A program made the position numbers and the translations under genes. 64,000 nt of DNA from the NCBI GenBank assembly GCA_035079385.1, contig JAVHKY010000027.1:1116001-1180000 (forward strand), given 5' to 3'. The notes below the pieces were generated by a model. It had not been told where the DNA came from and made no database searches. It saw only the letters and a program-made list of their open reading frames with translations. This document shows, one piece after another, positions 32,660 to 44,049 of the stretch. The stretch comes from Aspidiotus rigidus. Its lineage: Eukaryota; Arthropoda; Insecta; Hemiptera; Diaspididae. Position 1 is the stretch's first letter. Each line of letters begins with the position of its first letter.

Positions 32660-34735
32660 TGGTTTTTTCCCCTATACAAATCCAGCCACCTCTCCCCGAA
32701 AGAAAACTTGTACACGCTTAATGAGAGACAAATGGATTTTTAATTTTTCAAAATAAAATTTCCATTCGTGATAGCAAATATGAGTGAAAAGAATTCAATA
32801 AACTTCATCTGGGCATATTCCGAACTATCCTCAATCGGTTTCCTTATTATTTGATGGTCGCAATTAAGCGTTCAAATACTTTTTCTCTCCATTCAAGAAG
32901 GCGCCAAACATAACGAATTGGGAACGTAACGTGAATTAATTAATAAGACGCAAACCAACAAAAAGAAGTTTATACCAGTAAAGTAATAGCGAAATGAACT
33001 AAAAAATAAATAAATAAAAACGTATTTTCTCTCTTTCTTCTATTTTGTTTGGCCAACTTTTTTTTCCTCCGGGTTGTTTTTGTTATTTGTTGACTCCTAG
33101 TCTTCATCGCGCGATTTCACACAGATTATGGTTTTAAAATTGAAACTTTTCGAATTAAACTTTCAACGAAGAAACAATTTAAATTTTCTTTTTACGATTT
33201 TCGCTCTTCTGTTCGTTATAACGCCATTGTATAATACTATAATATTTTCTATAAGCTATATACATACTGTAGTGGAGAAGGAGCACTAGATATAGGAGTA
33301 TTCTGTTTATACACGTATACGGTGACAAAGTTTTTTTCTTTTTTTTTTTGCCTCGTTTCAACGTTATTTCATCAGTCTCTGTTTACTGAGTAAACCTAGC
33401 ACTGATATTAGGCGCGCGTAGTAGTCTATCAAAAGCGTGCTACCTCGGTACTGAAATTAGTGAAAGAAAGAAAACCATCCTCTTAACCTCATTTTCTTTT
33501 CTCACGTAAATTGTTTATTCTAAATAGTCAGTTTTGTTTTATTTTCTCTCGGCTTACTTGGAAATTTACACACCGATCTTTCTTAAATACGTATAATACG
33601 GATCATAAGTTTGATTACTCTCTAGCTTCCTTTAATACGAGTATACTTTTTGTGATCCCCGAAATGAGACTGCCTCGAGTGTGCTTTGAGTCGTCCCATT
33701 AAAACTTACCGAACTTTCAAATACCTTTCTGCGTTCTAATTTTTCAACGAAAGCAAGGGTTCGAATGTAAAGAACGATTCCGATCGACTTTCGAAAAACG
33801 CTAATCGAATAAAAGAAAATTTTTTTCGAGCCTAAAGATAAGTTTTACAAATTAGTTACAAACGATGATAAAGAGGAGGAGATGGTAGAAGTTGGGAGAG
33901 GCGCCACAGTATCAAAGAAATAACATTCAAAAGCGCTGGAAATCCCTTATTTAGAGAATGATAAATTAAGGAAGAAAAATATTTGTCACCGCCAGAGCCT
34001 CGGTCCCATTGGAATATTTTTAATAACAACAACAAAAACAGGGCGGAAAAGATAAACGTTTTCTCGGTCGTCGTCGTCATCGCTCCAAAGGTTTAGAGAA
34101 GCATCAATTATACGTATTTATAAAAAAAAAAAGTAGAGAGGTATACACTAACGGATGATGTTTTCTGGAAAAGAATGCGTATTCAAAGTTAAGTATTGTG
34201 GTAGTATCGTCTCGCAGAGACTGTCTGCCGCGTGATATACACTTTTTAGAACCACCTCCTCCCCGATATATACAGTTATATAAGACTGAATGATATTTCA
34301 TAAAGTATAAAAAATAAAGAAAGAAATTGGGGCGAAAAATCGTAGGAACAATGAGCGTCGACGAACAAATTAAACTTATTAATTCAACGACGAGTTCTAC
34401 TTTGTAATCGATTAGCGTTTAACGCACGCGTTTCAAATGAAGAAACCAGCAAACGGCTGAAATTGAGTCCTTGTCGGATCGATTTTACCATGTACTCTCA
34501 AAGAGTTCCACGCACAGTGCCAATATTTGTAACAATAATTAGTTTGCCAGGAAGAGGATTAAAATAGAAAGAAGGTTAGTTTAGCGGATTCGATATATCC
34601 GTAATTACATTTTATATGAAACTGACCTGTATACCAATAATTTTAGCGTGATGAGGAATGAGAAGTTGATATTGGTATTGTCCGGAAGACTAATTATTTT
34701 TTTCACATCGAAAAGTTTTATACCACCGCGTAACA
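32660..34735. other. Unique non-coding DNA
   Basis: No mobile-element wording and no credible exon were found. Several pyrimidine or purine runs occur (T/C around 33020-33070 and 33330-33350). Minus frames 33179-33361, 33856-34080 and 34104-34301 are low-complexity or featureless. CpG steps are frequent. Confidence 0.4.
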
Positions 34736-34739
34736 GATG

Positions 34740-35800
34740 AAAAAACAACGGCTCCCTTAACAAAGTTCCAAGCCCCTCTTCTGTCATAATGTATTGTATC
34801 TCGAGAATCGAAGACAACATACGGCGCACGGTCAATTTTCCGAAATAAGGCCCCATAGAACAGGTTCCCTGTTGAAAATGTCTCAAATCCTCTTTACAGC
34901 AGAGCACCTGAAGTCCTGAAATGAATTTTCCTGAGGGTTTCCTCTCCGCTCCCCAACAAAACAGATAAAAAGATAGGACGTTCGGCTGCAAACGTAAGGA
35001 GAAATGAGAATTTTAAAAATTTGGAGCTCTGAATCCTTCGGATAAGATGGGTTTTTGAGAGATAGCCAACAACGATCGTCTCAAGTTCCAATAGAGCATC
35101 AGCGATTTTCAAACGTGAACCACTTTCGTTCGCTCTGCACCCAGGTGACCCTGAACTTGAAAACATTCCAACGTTCGCGTCTGGATCATGACGTCATTAG
35201 GTGACTCAGAAAAATTATTTACAGGTGAGAAACTCGGAAGAATTTTGAACTCTGATGGACGGGGGAGGGGAGACTTCGTTTTGAGCTCTATAGAGGAAGA
35301 AAACTCACGGATTCTTTGACGCAGTTGAACAAGAGGTAGCAGGGCAACCCTTTTTGAGGTACGTTGACGTGCCAGACCTACGACGTCATCAAATTGTGAT
35401 TTCAGAGGCATGGACTTTGAAGCTACATATAACAGGGGGGCACTTGGAGGAATTCCGGCCTCCGAGCTATGTATGATAGGAGAGGGGTTTAGAATACATA
35501 CCTCAGAAGGACGTTCTGTGTTTGAAGCGTTGTACATCTGGCTCAATGAAGGGGCTAAGTCAATTGGTGTATGAAACATTGCATAACTAGTTACTCGAAG
35601 GGCCTATTTTTCAGGCTATACACATCGAGCTATATATGGGGGGACTTGGAAAATTTCTGAGCTCCGAGCTTTTCCGGCTGGCCGGACGTCGTACGTTTTT
35701 ACGGAATCCCCCCCCCCCTGATAAAACGCGTTCCCTATTGAAAGGGCGTTCACGTCCAAATCATAACGTCACTTAGGAGTCTGTAACTTTCGTGAAACTT
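34740..35800. repeat. AACAGGGAACCTGTT/TGACGTCA family, composite copies
   Basis: AACAACGGCTCCCTTAACAA (34744) and CCCCATAGAACAGGTTCCCT (34851-34870) are family ends. The body follows, with TGACGTCA at 35190-35197 and a near match (CGACGTCATCAAATTGTGA) at 35380. A further right end with a C run and CGTTCCCTATTGAAA is at 35709-35745. The 156-codon minus frame 35109-35579 runs through this repeat body and is rejected as a gene. Confidence 0.7.
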
Positions 35801-35939
35801 CTAATAAAAAAAAGTTCATTCCTTGTCGCTCAGGGAATTGGGAAAATTATGAACTTCAAATTCAACGGGAGTGAGACTTCGTCCAATTTTGAGCTCCGAC
35901 TTCCAAGCTAATTACACAACAAGGTATCCCCCGGCATGA

Positions 35940-37800
35940 ACTGTTCGCAATGGTCTGTTTTCAAAGGTTACATAATTATACAGCATTCTTCGACGATGAA
36001 AAAATAAGCTTAAAAAGACCGAAGAAATTATCAACATCCAACTTGTGGATTAGGTACACACGTACGAACATCATAATTTATTCTCTCGCTAAGAATAATG
36101 GGTATGTATACGCGTACTCGAGGGCTAATGAAGGGATAATGTGAAATGATTCAATAACATCCGAATGTGCCGGCAATGTAAATTTGCCTTTCGCCTTCCG
36201 CGACGATCTCACGCCATGAGCGAGAGTTGACAGAATTACGCGAAATACAATACATATTAAGTAATATTTGGCGAGTACGCGAACGAGATTATGAAGGATT
36301 TAGACGCGGATGACAACAAATTGAACAATAAATTATCGACGCGATCGCTAGCTTATTGTGATCAGCTCGCACAGGTACCCAACAAGGATTTGCGAAGAGC
36401 TCTGATATTATTAATATTGATACTAAATATATGATTTATGTACTTCGACGAACGAGGCGACGTTTTCGTCGCAAGTGCCATGCCACCAACAGCATCGGGG
36501 ACCTTCTTATTCGGTAATGCGAATCTAATACTCGAGCTGTTGTTGTATAAATGTACCACGTAGCATATTACGGGCGTATACATCGGGTTGAGTAGATGAT
36601 GCGCTATTAATTAATTGCATAAATTCGTGCGAACGCGTACAGCGCGTTATTTGGTCTCGACAGCAGGCGTCGACACGCGCGTCCGCCGCGGCACGATCGT
36701 ACAACGAGACGTGTATAAGCGGCCGTTGATGGCGTGCTGCTTACCGCTTCCTGTCGCGGTACGATGCGGCACAGCGCGGTAGCGGTTAGACAAATGCAGC
36801 AATTTAGAAAATTTTTCCTCTTAACGACTTCGCGCAGGAAACCCCGGTAGAAATGTCGTCTCTCGTGAAAAGTTACGCTACTCGTGATATATTTTATCTC
36901 GTTAATGAAGATTATACAGTATTCTCGCCCTGTCGACGTAAATAGTCGCCGCGCTGTAAGAACTGTATTGTGAATTAACTTCTCAGCAGTTTTGCGAATT
37001 TTGAAGAGTGAAGAGAGACCGTGAGCGAGCAATGAAATTAACGTCGTAATTTTATCTTTGTTTGTTTGTTTGTTCGTTCGTTTTTTGTTTTTTTTTTGTT
37101 TTTCCTCAACTTTTCAAAATCGTGAGTGAGAGAGATTTCTTCGAAACGATAACGAATAAACTTGTAGCGTTGTTTTACGTTGAAGTCGCTATCTTTCAAT
37201 AAAAAATATAACGCGAAGAGAGACAGAAAAACACACTCGGATTTTGTATAGAATCGATCGAACTACGATAAAAAAATCTCATTTCTGTCCTTATCTCATC
37301 CTACATAATTAAAACAATCGTTTTAATCGTGCTATGCGGAGAATTATTGCTACTGAAACACAATTATTTATTAGATTTACCAACGATTCCGACACAGAAT
37401 AAACATTCTCAGTGGAATAACAAATGGATTAACGATAAATCAAGGTGTATAAATGAATACAGTACATTACGGTGTTGTGTCAGTGGCAGTTTGTACAGGA
37501 CGGCAATACGTAATTATTACATTCAATTTTTCACGAATCTTTTTTAAATTTGCGATTAGCTTCTTAAAATCCAAGATGAAAAAGAAAATTGACTCAAAGA
37601 CATCATAATATGGACAGAGAAGGGAAGAACGATCCTAGACATAAAACGTGACTGATTCAACCACGAGGAGGAAGAATTCTAAAAATCTAAGAAAAAAGGG
37701 ATGTATCCTCTCTCGATACATTTTTCTCCATCTTAGGTAAATACCATTTTCTAAAGACGTCAGAAATGGAGAGTGGGTTCGAAATCGGTCTTCGTCATTC
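35940..37800. other. Unique block with a CpG-rich core (about 36600-36780)
   Basis: The core has a very high density of CpG (CGACACGCGCGTCCGCCGCG at 36669-36688). It lies next to TTAATTAATTGCATAAATT at about 36607-36625, which looks like homeodomain/POU-type sites. The 141-codon minus frame 36607-37032 is open because CpG-rich text lacks stops, and I see no domain in it. It could be a promoter or regulatory region, but I cannot identify a transcript. Confidence 0.35.
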
Positions 37801-37809
37801 CGCAGAATA

Positions 37810-38010
37810 TTTTCAACAAGAAACCTATTCCATATACTAGGTTTTTTTCTTTTGAAATTTGCCCACCATCCGGCGTATTTGTGACCTAATTAGAGACTCC
37901 CGAAAAACAACGGCTTCCCTAAAGAAGTTGAACGATGAACGCATGAAACCTGTTCTTCGGGGTCTAATTGGTTTTCGTATTGAGAATTCAATTTGAAATC
38001 TTGAAGAACC
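37810..38010. repeat. AACAGGGAACCTGTT family ends
   Basis: TTCAACAAGAAACCTATTCC with TAGGTTTTTTTC at 37812-37852 is one end. GAAAAACAACGGCTTCCCTA with a GAACGCATGAAACCTGTTC stretch and AATTGGTTTTCGTATTGAGA at 37907-37990 is the second. The latter is the ordered block also seen in reverse at 48395-48480, 48716-48800 and 57690-57760. Confidence 0.72.
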
Positions 38011-38289
38011 TTAGATTGTTCTGAGGCACTTCTATTATAGTGTATACAGCAGTGGTGAATCTGCGGCACATTTATAACCTTGAAAATTCATGGCGGCATA
38101 CTAATTCGAAATATGTATTTAAAAATTTCTGAAACTATAAGAAAAATGTTTACAAAATTGTTGAAACTTTTTAATGCAAAATTAGGGCTTGGGTTTAAGT
38201 TGTTTTACATATTTCTTTTTGATAAACAAACGTGTTTACTTGATAAAATATTATTTTGAAGAAAAATAAGATAAGTACGTAGATTACAC

Positions 38290-38430
38290 ACACGAACAAA
38301 TTTCAAACTTTTGGAATGAATATGAACTGCAGCTAGAAGTATTTTCGACGCTGGGTACCGTGCCATTTACCTTCTTTCGATATTACCTCTCATTACTTAC
38401 GTTTAGTTACCGCGGATTGTTTTTCACGTC
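38290..38430. mobile_element. Foldback element, copy 2 (rearranged)
   Basis: The sequence CGAACAAATTTCAAACTTTT through GAAGTATTTTCGACGCTGGG to CGATATTACCTCTCATTA matches one arm of the 25952-26309 element. It then joins ACGTTTAGTTACCGCGGATTGT, which is the reverse complement of part of that element's spacer (about 26165-26186). The second arm is missing. The copy therefore carries one arm and an inverted piece of the centre. Confidence 0.82.
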
Positions 38431-38720
38431 CCTCTCCTATTATATAATTTATAGCTCGAAAGTCAGAATTTTTCCAAATCCTTCTCCTATTAAATATTAT
38501 GACTTGAAAATCGAAATTCCCTCTCAAGTCCGCTATGTATCATATTTCCCCTCCTATTATGACTCAAGCCTCCCTCCTATCACATATTATGGCTCATGAG
38601 TCGAAAGTTTTACAAGTCTAAATTCTTTATTAGATTAGGTAAGTTTTCGCCGGACACCACAAGGCGTACGGCAAATTTTTCGAAATAGCCCCCATAAAAT
38701 AAATGGACCCTCTTTAGGCA
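38430..38720. repeat. AACAGGGAACCTGTT family body and end
   Basis: The TCCTATTATATAATTTATAG / CTCGAAAGTC / TTTTTCCAAAT body is repeated three to four times with small changes. It is followed by GCCGGACACCACAAGGCGTA and TTTTTCGAAATAGCCCCCAT at 38648-38690, the family end. The body shows a roughly 40-50-base periodicity of 'CTCCTATYATATATTATGGCTC' type. Confidence 0.7.
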
Positions 38721-38729
38721 AACCCAACC

Positions 38730-39780
38730 AAGAGATATGATAACAATCTGAAGAAATGTACCTTTACTATAAACGGAGATTCTCCTTTTCCCCAGATCGT
38801 CATCATGTCGCTCGGTTTGGTTTGGCTAAAAAGGGTCCAAACTTCCAGTTATAATTTCGACTTCTCAGGCATAGATAGGAAAAAATGAACTTGGAGGAAG
38901 CCCACGGCTTCCAAACATCGGAATTTCTTGAAATCTTCCTTCTCTCTTTCATGAAGGTACATGTCCCAGTCCCCCTCATCGAATTAGGTGGGATTCGGTT
39001 GATTTGTTTGAGCTGAATTATGTCGTCGAGCTTTCCCTTTGTGCTTCTCTTTCTCCTTCAACTGTGGAGGAGGTTGGCTGTAGCTTGTATATTTTTGGGA
39101 CGCGTACGGAAAGAATCGTTTATACTGGATTGGGCTTTAGAATTTTCTTTTAGGCTGGTCTTCTTCTCCAACAATCATTTGACAGAGCAGTTGACAGGCG
39201 ACCTCCCCCCCTCCCATTGAATTTTTTGCCTCAAAATAACCTGAATCGTGTGTGCTATGTTTGTCAAGTTTCCTACTTCCCTCTTTAATTCTTGGGGAGG
39301 GGTTGACGTCTAAGACCCACTTTGAACAATTAGTGCATTTTTGGGGTGAAAATGGATGGAATCGTTCGTGCTACGTTTGTTCTGGTACCCTTGCCCTCCA
39401 GTCCGTTATCTTCTGTTCTAAACTCGCGCCACGATAAAAGATTGACGGCGGTCCAGCAGCTGGTCACATTGGGGAATGTTTGTCTCAAGCGATGGAGGGA
39501 ATATTACCAAGAAGCTTGTCTCCTGCGACTGACTCGCGGTGAGAGATTAACTACAGCCATACTAACTGTCCAAACTGTCTATAGTCCACCCACGCACTTC
39601 CACCCTTGAAGGATTGAAGGGAAAGGCGACCAGTTCAAACGAGAAAAAACGTAGCACACACGTTTCAAAAACTGAATGAAGGGGAGTCGCATATCTCCAG
39701 CCCCCTCAAACGGTTGAAAGGATTGCTGAACTGGATCTAAAAGGTCCTCGTCATATAATTATAACTACTCATTCTGTCTC
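38730..39780. repeat. Diverged dispersed repeat region
   Basis: Short blocks recur inside: TCGTGTGTGCTATGTTTGTC at 39246-39265 and TCGTTCGTGCTACGTTTGTT at 39361-39380, each followed by CCCTCTTT or CCCTTGCCCT. Another block (39688-39720) resembles 18823-18857. The frames 39020-39220, 39252-39437 and 39346-39609 have no protein resemblance. Confidence 0.4.
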
Positions 39781-39789
39781 CGAGTAGCG

Positions 39790-39965
39790 AGGTCAACAAT
39801 CATACAGAAAGCTTCGAGAGGGTTCGACCAAACAGATAGATATTGGAATCCCATGAGGTCGATTTCCACAATATTTCGACCAGGAATTAAATTCTCGGTC
39901 GATGCTGAGTTTCGACCGAAAACTGACGTCTAACCGACAATCGACATGGTTAATCGGTGAAATTT
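39790..39965. repeat. GTCGA-rich dispersed repeat, short copy
   Basis: ATGAGGTCGATTTCCACAAT, ATTTCGACCAGGAATTAAAT and TTTCGACCGAAAACTGACGT follow the order of the 3' part of the copies at 7540-7600 and 31310-31430. Confidence 0.7.
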
Positions 39966-39969
39966 TAGT

Positions 39970-42780
39970 TCTTTATTAATCTCTTTCAATTCCAATGTTT
40001 TTCTCTCTCTCACACATCGGAATTAATCCGAATTATTTAGATCGAGTCCTCATTCGCTCTTTCATTTATTTTGAATAGATGTTGAAGGCGTTGAAAATAG
40101 CCTACATAATCTACAACCAGGATATTCATTTTCATTCTTAATATTCGTTCCATCGACAAGAAAAAATCAATTTCGCAGTCCGCTTTTCGAGGGCAGAGAG
40201 CACTTAATGAAAATTTGTACTCGAACCCAACTGCAATATAATATATGCAACCGAGGACGTGTATACTCGTTCTTCATATTGAAAAGTAAATCTAATAAAC
40301 GCCGACCTTTACGCCGACAGCGAAAATGAAAATAAGGCGAACGAAAAGCTTTATAATGTACGATAAAGGGAAAATATTACGTGCGCATCAACGAGTTACT
40401 ACTTTACAAGCTATACGACGATAACCTTAGAATAATTGGAGCCACTGCTTATGTATAGGAAGAGTATTAAGTCTGTAGACGGAAATTCGATAACACGACC
40501 GAAGGATGAAAATCTAGCTCAGTGTCATATTTACCATCTCATATCCCTAATTATAACTACGTTAACCGCTACCTTTTCCTCGACACGACGCGACGTTTCG
40601 ATACATACAACTCCCACGAAAATGATATTCACTAGGAAGCGTCACGTGCGGGGTATTAGTCGCGGTCGCGTTCATCTTCCCTCTTCGCACAAACAAAAAT
40701 ACAAAATAATCCTATTATAATAGAACGAAAACAACCGTGGGGTAAGAAAGAAGAAAAATTAATACATTATTATTATTAAATAGGAATTACAAGCGAGAGA
40801 TGAAGAGAGAGAGAGAAAGAAAGGAAGGACGCTATCAAAATTCGCTAATGTTGACGGGAAATCTCGAGCCGAAATCTTACGAGAACTCGCCTTCCAACTG
40901 ACAAAACGAAACAAGAGAAATTAAGAACTGACTACGATAAGTTCATCTCTTCTCGCTAATTAATATACCGTGCGTACGACGCGACGTAAGTTAAATGGTT
41001 GTACGCGAGTTCGAGCGAAAGTTCAGTTAGACTTTACGGTTTCGAGTATTTACTCTGTATACGGAGCATGAAAAAGTTTTAGTTTATTAAATGGATATAT
41101 GTCGGAAAAAGAAGAGAAGGTTAAGGACGAGAGTATAATTAAAAATGAAACGGAACTCGAACGCGATAGAATAGATAAAGAGAAACAGAGACGATGATAC
41201 GATCGGAACTTTTTATTTAGAAACTTTCGAAACCTTCAGGAAGTCGTCGTTCGGAGGAAAGTATTTTTACTACGGATTTTTTGTTGCATTCTTCACATTC
41301 TGACAGACAATGAACTCCTCAGTTATTTTTGCGCATTCGAAGGAAGCTTCGCACTGATTGTAAACGTTGAAGGCTGATGAGAATAGGTAATGAATTAATC
41401 CTAAGCCATATCACTTCAGGTGAATCGAGCAAAAGACCTCACGACTCTTCTCTGTATAACCTTGTAGAATAGAGGAACTAAAAAGTATATACGTACCTTG
41501 GCACGGTAACATAGTTCTCTGATAACATTTTAACGCTTCCATGACGATTTGATAATATTTTTCGAACGGTTTGATATTAATTTATAGTTATCATATCTGA
41601 GTGAGGCAAGATACACAGCAAGTGGTGCAAAACCCTCCCCCGACTTCATTTCGAAACGCACACGCTTAACTTTTCACTTTGGCAGGAAGAAGAGAATCTA
41701 AGAAAACGATACTGTCGGGTGACAGTCGCGTAACTTTAGGCTTTGCAAAAATCATGACCATTTTTCTTTCAGGACAATATTGCAGAATAAAGGATGGCTT
41801 TTGCTTTCAATCTCAGGACCAGAGTTTCTGGATAACTGTACGTGTTTCCAGACTCACACAAAAACTTCAAAAATAAACGAGAACTTTATCGGTATATGGA
41901 TGGAATTTTCGTTTTCTCCTTTTAGGACTACGAAATAAAGCTTTGCAAGTTATTTGTTTTTTGAAAATCTACAATGAAAAATAATACATTCATTGAATGT
42001 ACGTATGTTACATAAAATAAGACTAGAGTTTCAAAGAATATTGTATTTTTGTGAGAAAATCCTGTATTCTTCAGGAACATAACGTCACGTTGGGTGAGCT
42101 TTCAAGCATCCAATATTCCTAATAAATCGCACAGAAATACTTTTTCAAGGTTTTTTTACAGCTCTACCTGCACTTTTAAGCAACACTAATCTATCTTTCA
42201 TGAAAACTCCTGCAATTTTTACTCCAAACGAAGATAACAAAATCAGTGCTCTTTCAAATTAACTCATGGTTGTACGAGTACCTCTCTTTTTTTCAAAAAA
42301 TATTCAAAACTTCTCGAATTAAGGGTGTGCTTTGCTTGTGGAAAAGCGCACGTAAAATACGGTATCAAAAACAGTTTCTCACTGCTCGAATTTTCAACGG
42401 ATTTTTCTGATTGTTTGATATGTTTTAACAGGGAATCTATGTCGTACAAAGTAGAATTGGCGTATATCTACAGAATCAAGGATCACGATAAAAATACGTC
42501 ACGAGCTAATTTCCTCGAAAATTACTAATATGACAGTAAATATAAAGTGGAAGAAAGTTCTGAGAAGTATTTTCAACGAATAATTTGATAATGAAGTCAG
42601 TTTTAAGATAATGATGTTCGTTTTTCGAAAAACTTTATGAGTGTAGATACGTCCATATATTTGGATGTATCTGCAAATCGGCTCTCATATAATACACAGC
42701 GTGATTGCCTTCACACATGCACACACAGACACTTCGATCATACCGAAGATCGTTCGTGTGCAAATACGTAAATCCTATTT
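39970..42780. other. Unique non-coding DNA
   Basis: There is no recognisable mobile element. The stretch 40540-41240 is CpG-bearing and AT-rich with a GA-rich tract (40795-40830). The frames 40436-40720, 41679-41876 and 42325-42528 lack any domain or signal peptide. The last, with CFACGKAHVKYG and CLICF, has a chance zinc-knuckle look but no supporting context. Confidence 0.4.
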
Positions 42781-42789
42781 TGTACGGCA

Positions 42790-42995
42790 GATCTATTCTA
42801 TCGAGGGGGGCGGGAGGGGGGTTGAAGAAAAATGACGACCGCTAGGCGCCGAGAGCCGTCCAGCAATAAGTGGGATTTGAAAAAATTTCGACCTCGTAGC
42901 TACAGGCGATAGGACGGGGATTTGAGAAAATTTTGACCTTAGAGCTAAATATCATGATAGGAGCGAGACTTGAAACGTTTACGTAAATTTCTCCA
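42790..42995. repeat. AACAGGGAACCTGTT family body fragment
   Basis: GGGATTTGAAAAAATTTCGA, GATAGGACGGGGATTTGAGA and ATGATAGGAGCGAGACTTGA are the body units of the family in reverse orientation. Neither end is complete. Confidence 0.6.
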
Positions 42996-43139
42996 CTTCG
43001 TGGAAAAATATTGAATCATGTCTACGTCTTCGGGCGTTTGCAAAGAAATACGATGTAAAAATATATCAATATCGATTTATTAAGTTCGATTATACAAATA
43101 CATAGATCTCGATTATATATCATTATATTGATCTTGATC

Positions 43140-43240
43140 GTATCGAAATATCTATTTTATACTAGGCTGCTATAGTAAGTTTAGCCTTCATTATAGGCCT
43201 ATATTATAACCTAGTATAAGTCTAGTATACAATCTTTTCC
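43140..43240. repeat. CTAGTATA-type repeat
   Basis: TTTATACTAGGCTGCTATAG, TTTAGCCTTCATTATAGGCC and CCTAGTATAAGTCTAGTATA repeat the wording of 5910-6010 closely. Confidence 0.7.
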
Positions 43241-43779
43241 CGGGACTGGATTTGGTATGTTTTTTCAGAAAAATCAAAGATACAAAATTCCTAGATTCAT
43301 TCTGCACCTGTATCGCACACTTACTCGAAATTTGACCAGCACGATTTACTACATGCTAGCTTTGCATTTGACTCATCATGTAGGTGCACTACTTGTTTTT
43401 GAAATTTTGTGTGTATATAGCTCAGATCGAAATTTTTTTACGGCCTCTCCTACCATATACATATATATATGTAAGCATACATATCACTTCACCCTCGTTT
43501 ATTCATTCTCTTCTTCTTATTTCTCTCCCTTCTCGTTCTTCGCTCTTTCCTATCTGAAATAAAGATATCGGAACTTGTCAAATCTTGCTTCTATATCATT
43601 AGCATGTACTGATTTCTCTCTGTTATACTTGCATTCAATGTACGCTTGTAGCTTGTCCGTTCGCTTTGTAATCGTACGCGACTTTGTTTCTGAATTCGTT
43701 GAAAACGCATTCTTCTAGCCGCCTACGAGTTCTTATTAATACGATTTGAACAAATCTTATATAAGTATATAACTTGGAC

Positions 43780-44040
43780 ATCGAAATTTTTACAAGTCCC
43801 CCTCCTATCATATTGAGCTCCAAAATCCGGATCCGTGACGTCACAATTTGATGAAGTCATAGGTCAGTCTCGTGACGTCACAATCTGATGACGTCATAGA
43901 TCCTCCATGAAACAGGCTTCCTGCCACCTCTCGTTCAACTCAAAATAGGTGAAGGTCATTCATAGCGTCGTCGGCTCGTCTCGTAATTTTGTTACGCAAA
44001 TTTCAGACGGACACTACCCCCCCCCCTCCACCAAACTTTA
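43780..44040. repeat. TGACGTCA cluster, family copy
   Basis: Three perfect TGACGTCA palindromes (43836-43843, 43873-43880, 43889-43896) lie within 61 bp, interleaved with ATTTGATGAAGTCATAGGTC. A C-run end (ACTACCCCCCCCCTCC-like) follows at 44007-44030. The order matches 47570-47770. Confidence 0.75.
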
Positions 44041-44049
44041 AGAAATAAG

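Noticed and set aside
35109..35579. 156-codon minus open frame, the longest in the window
   Set aside because: It runs through the body of the TGACGTCA repeat family. Other copies of the family do not keep this frame.
36607..37032. 141-codon minus frame, Arg/Cys-rich
   Set aside because: It is in the CpG-dense core. The frame is explained by composition and no domain or splice context is visible.
42325..42528. CFACGKAHVKYG and CLICF, zinc-finger-like
   Set aside because: Spacing does not fit a known zinc-finger pattern, and the frame has no context or paralogue.
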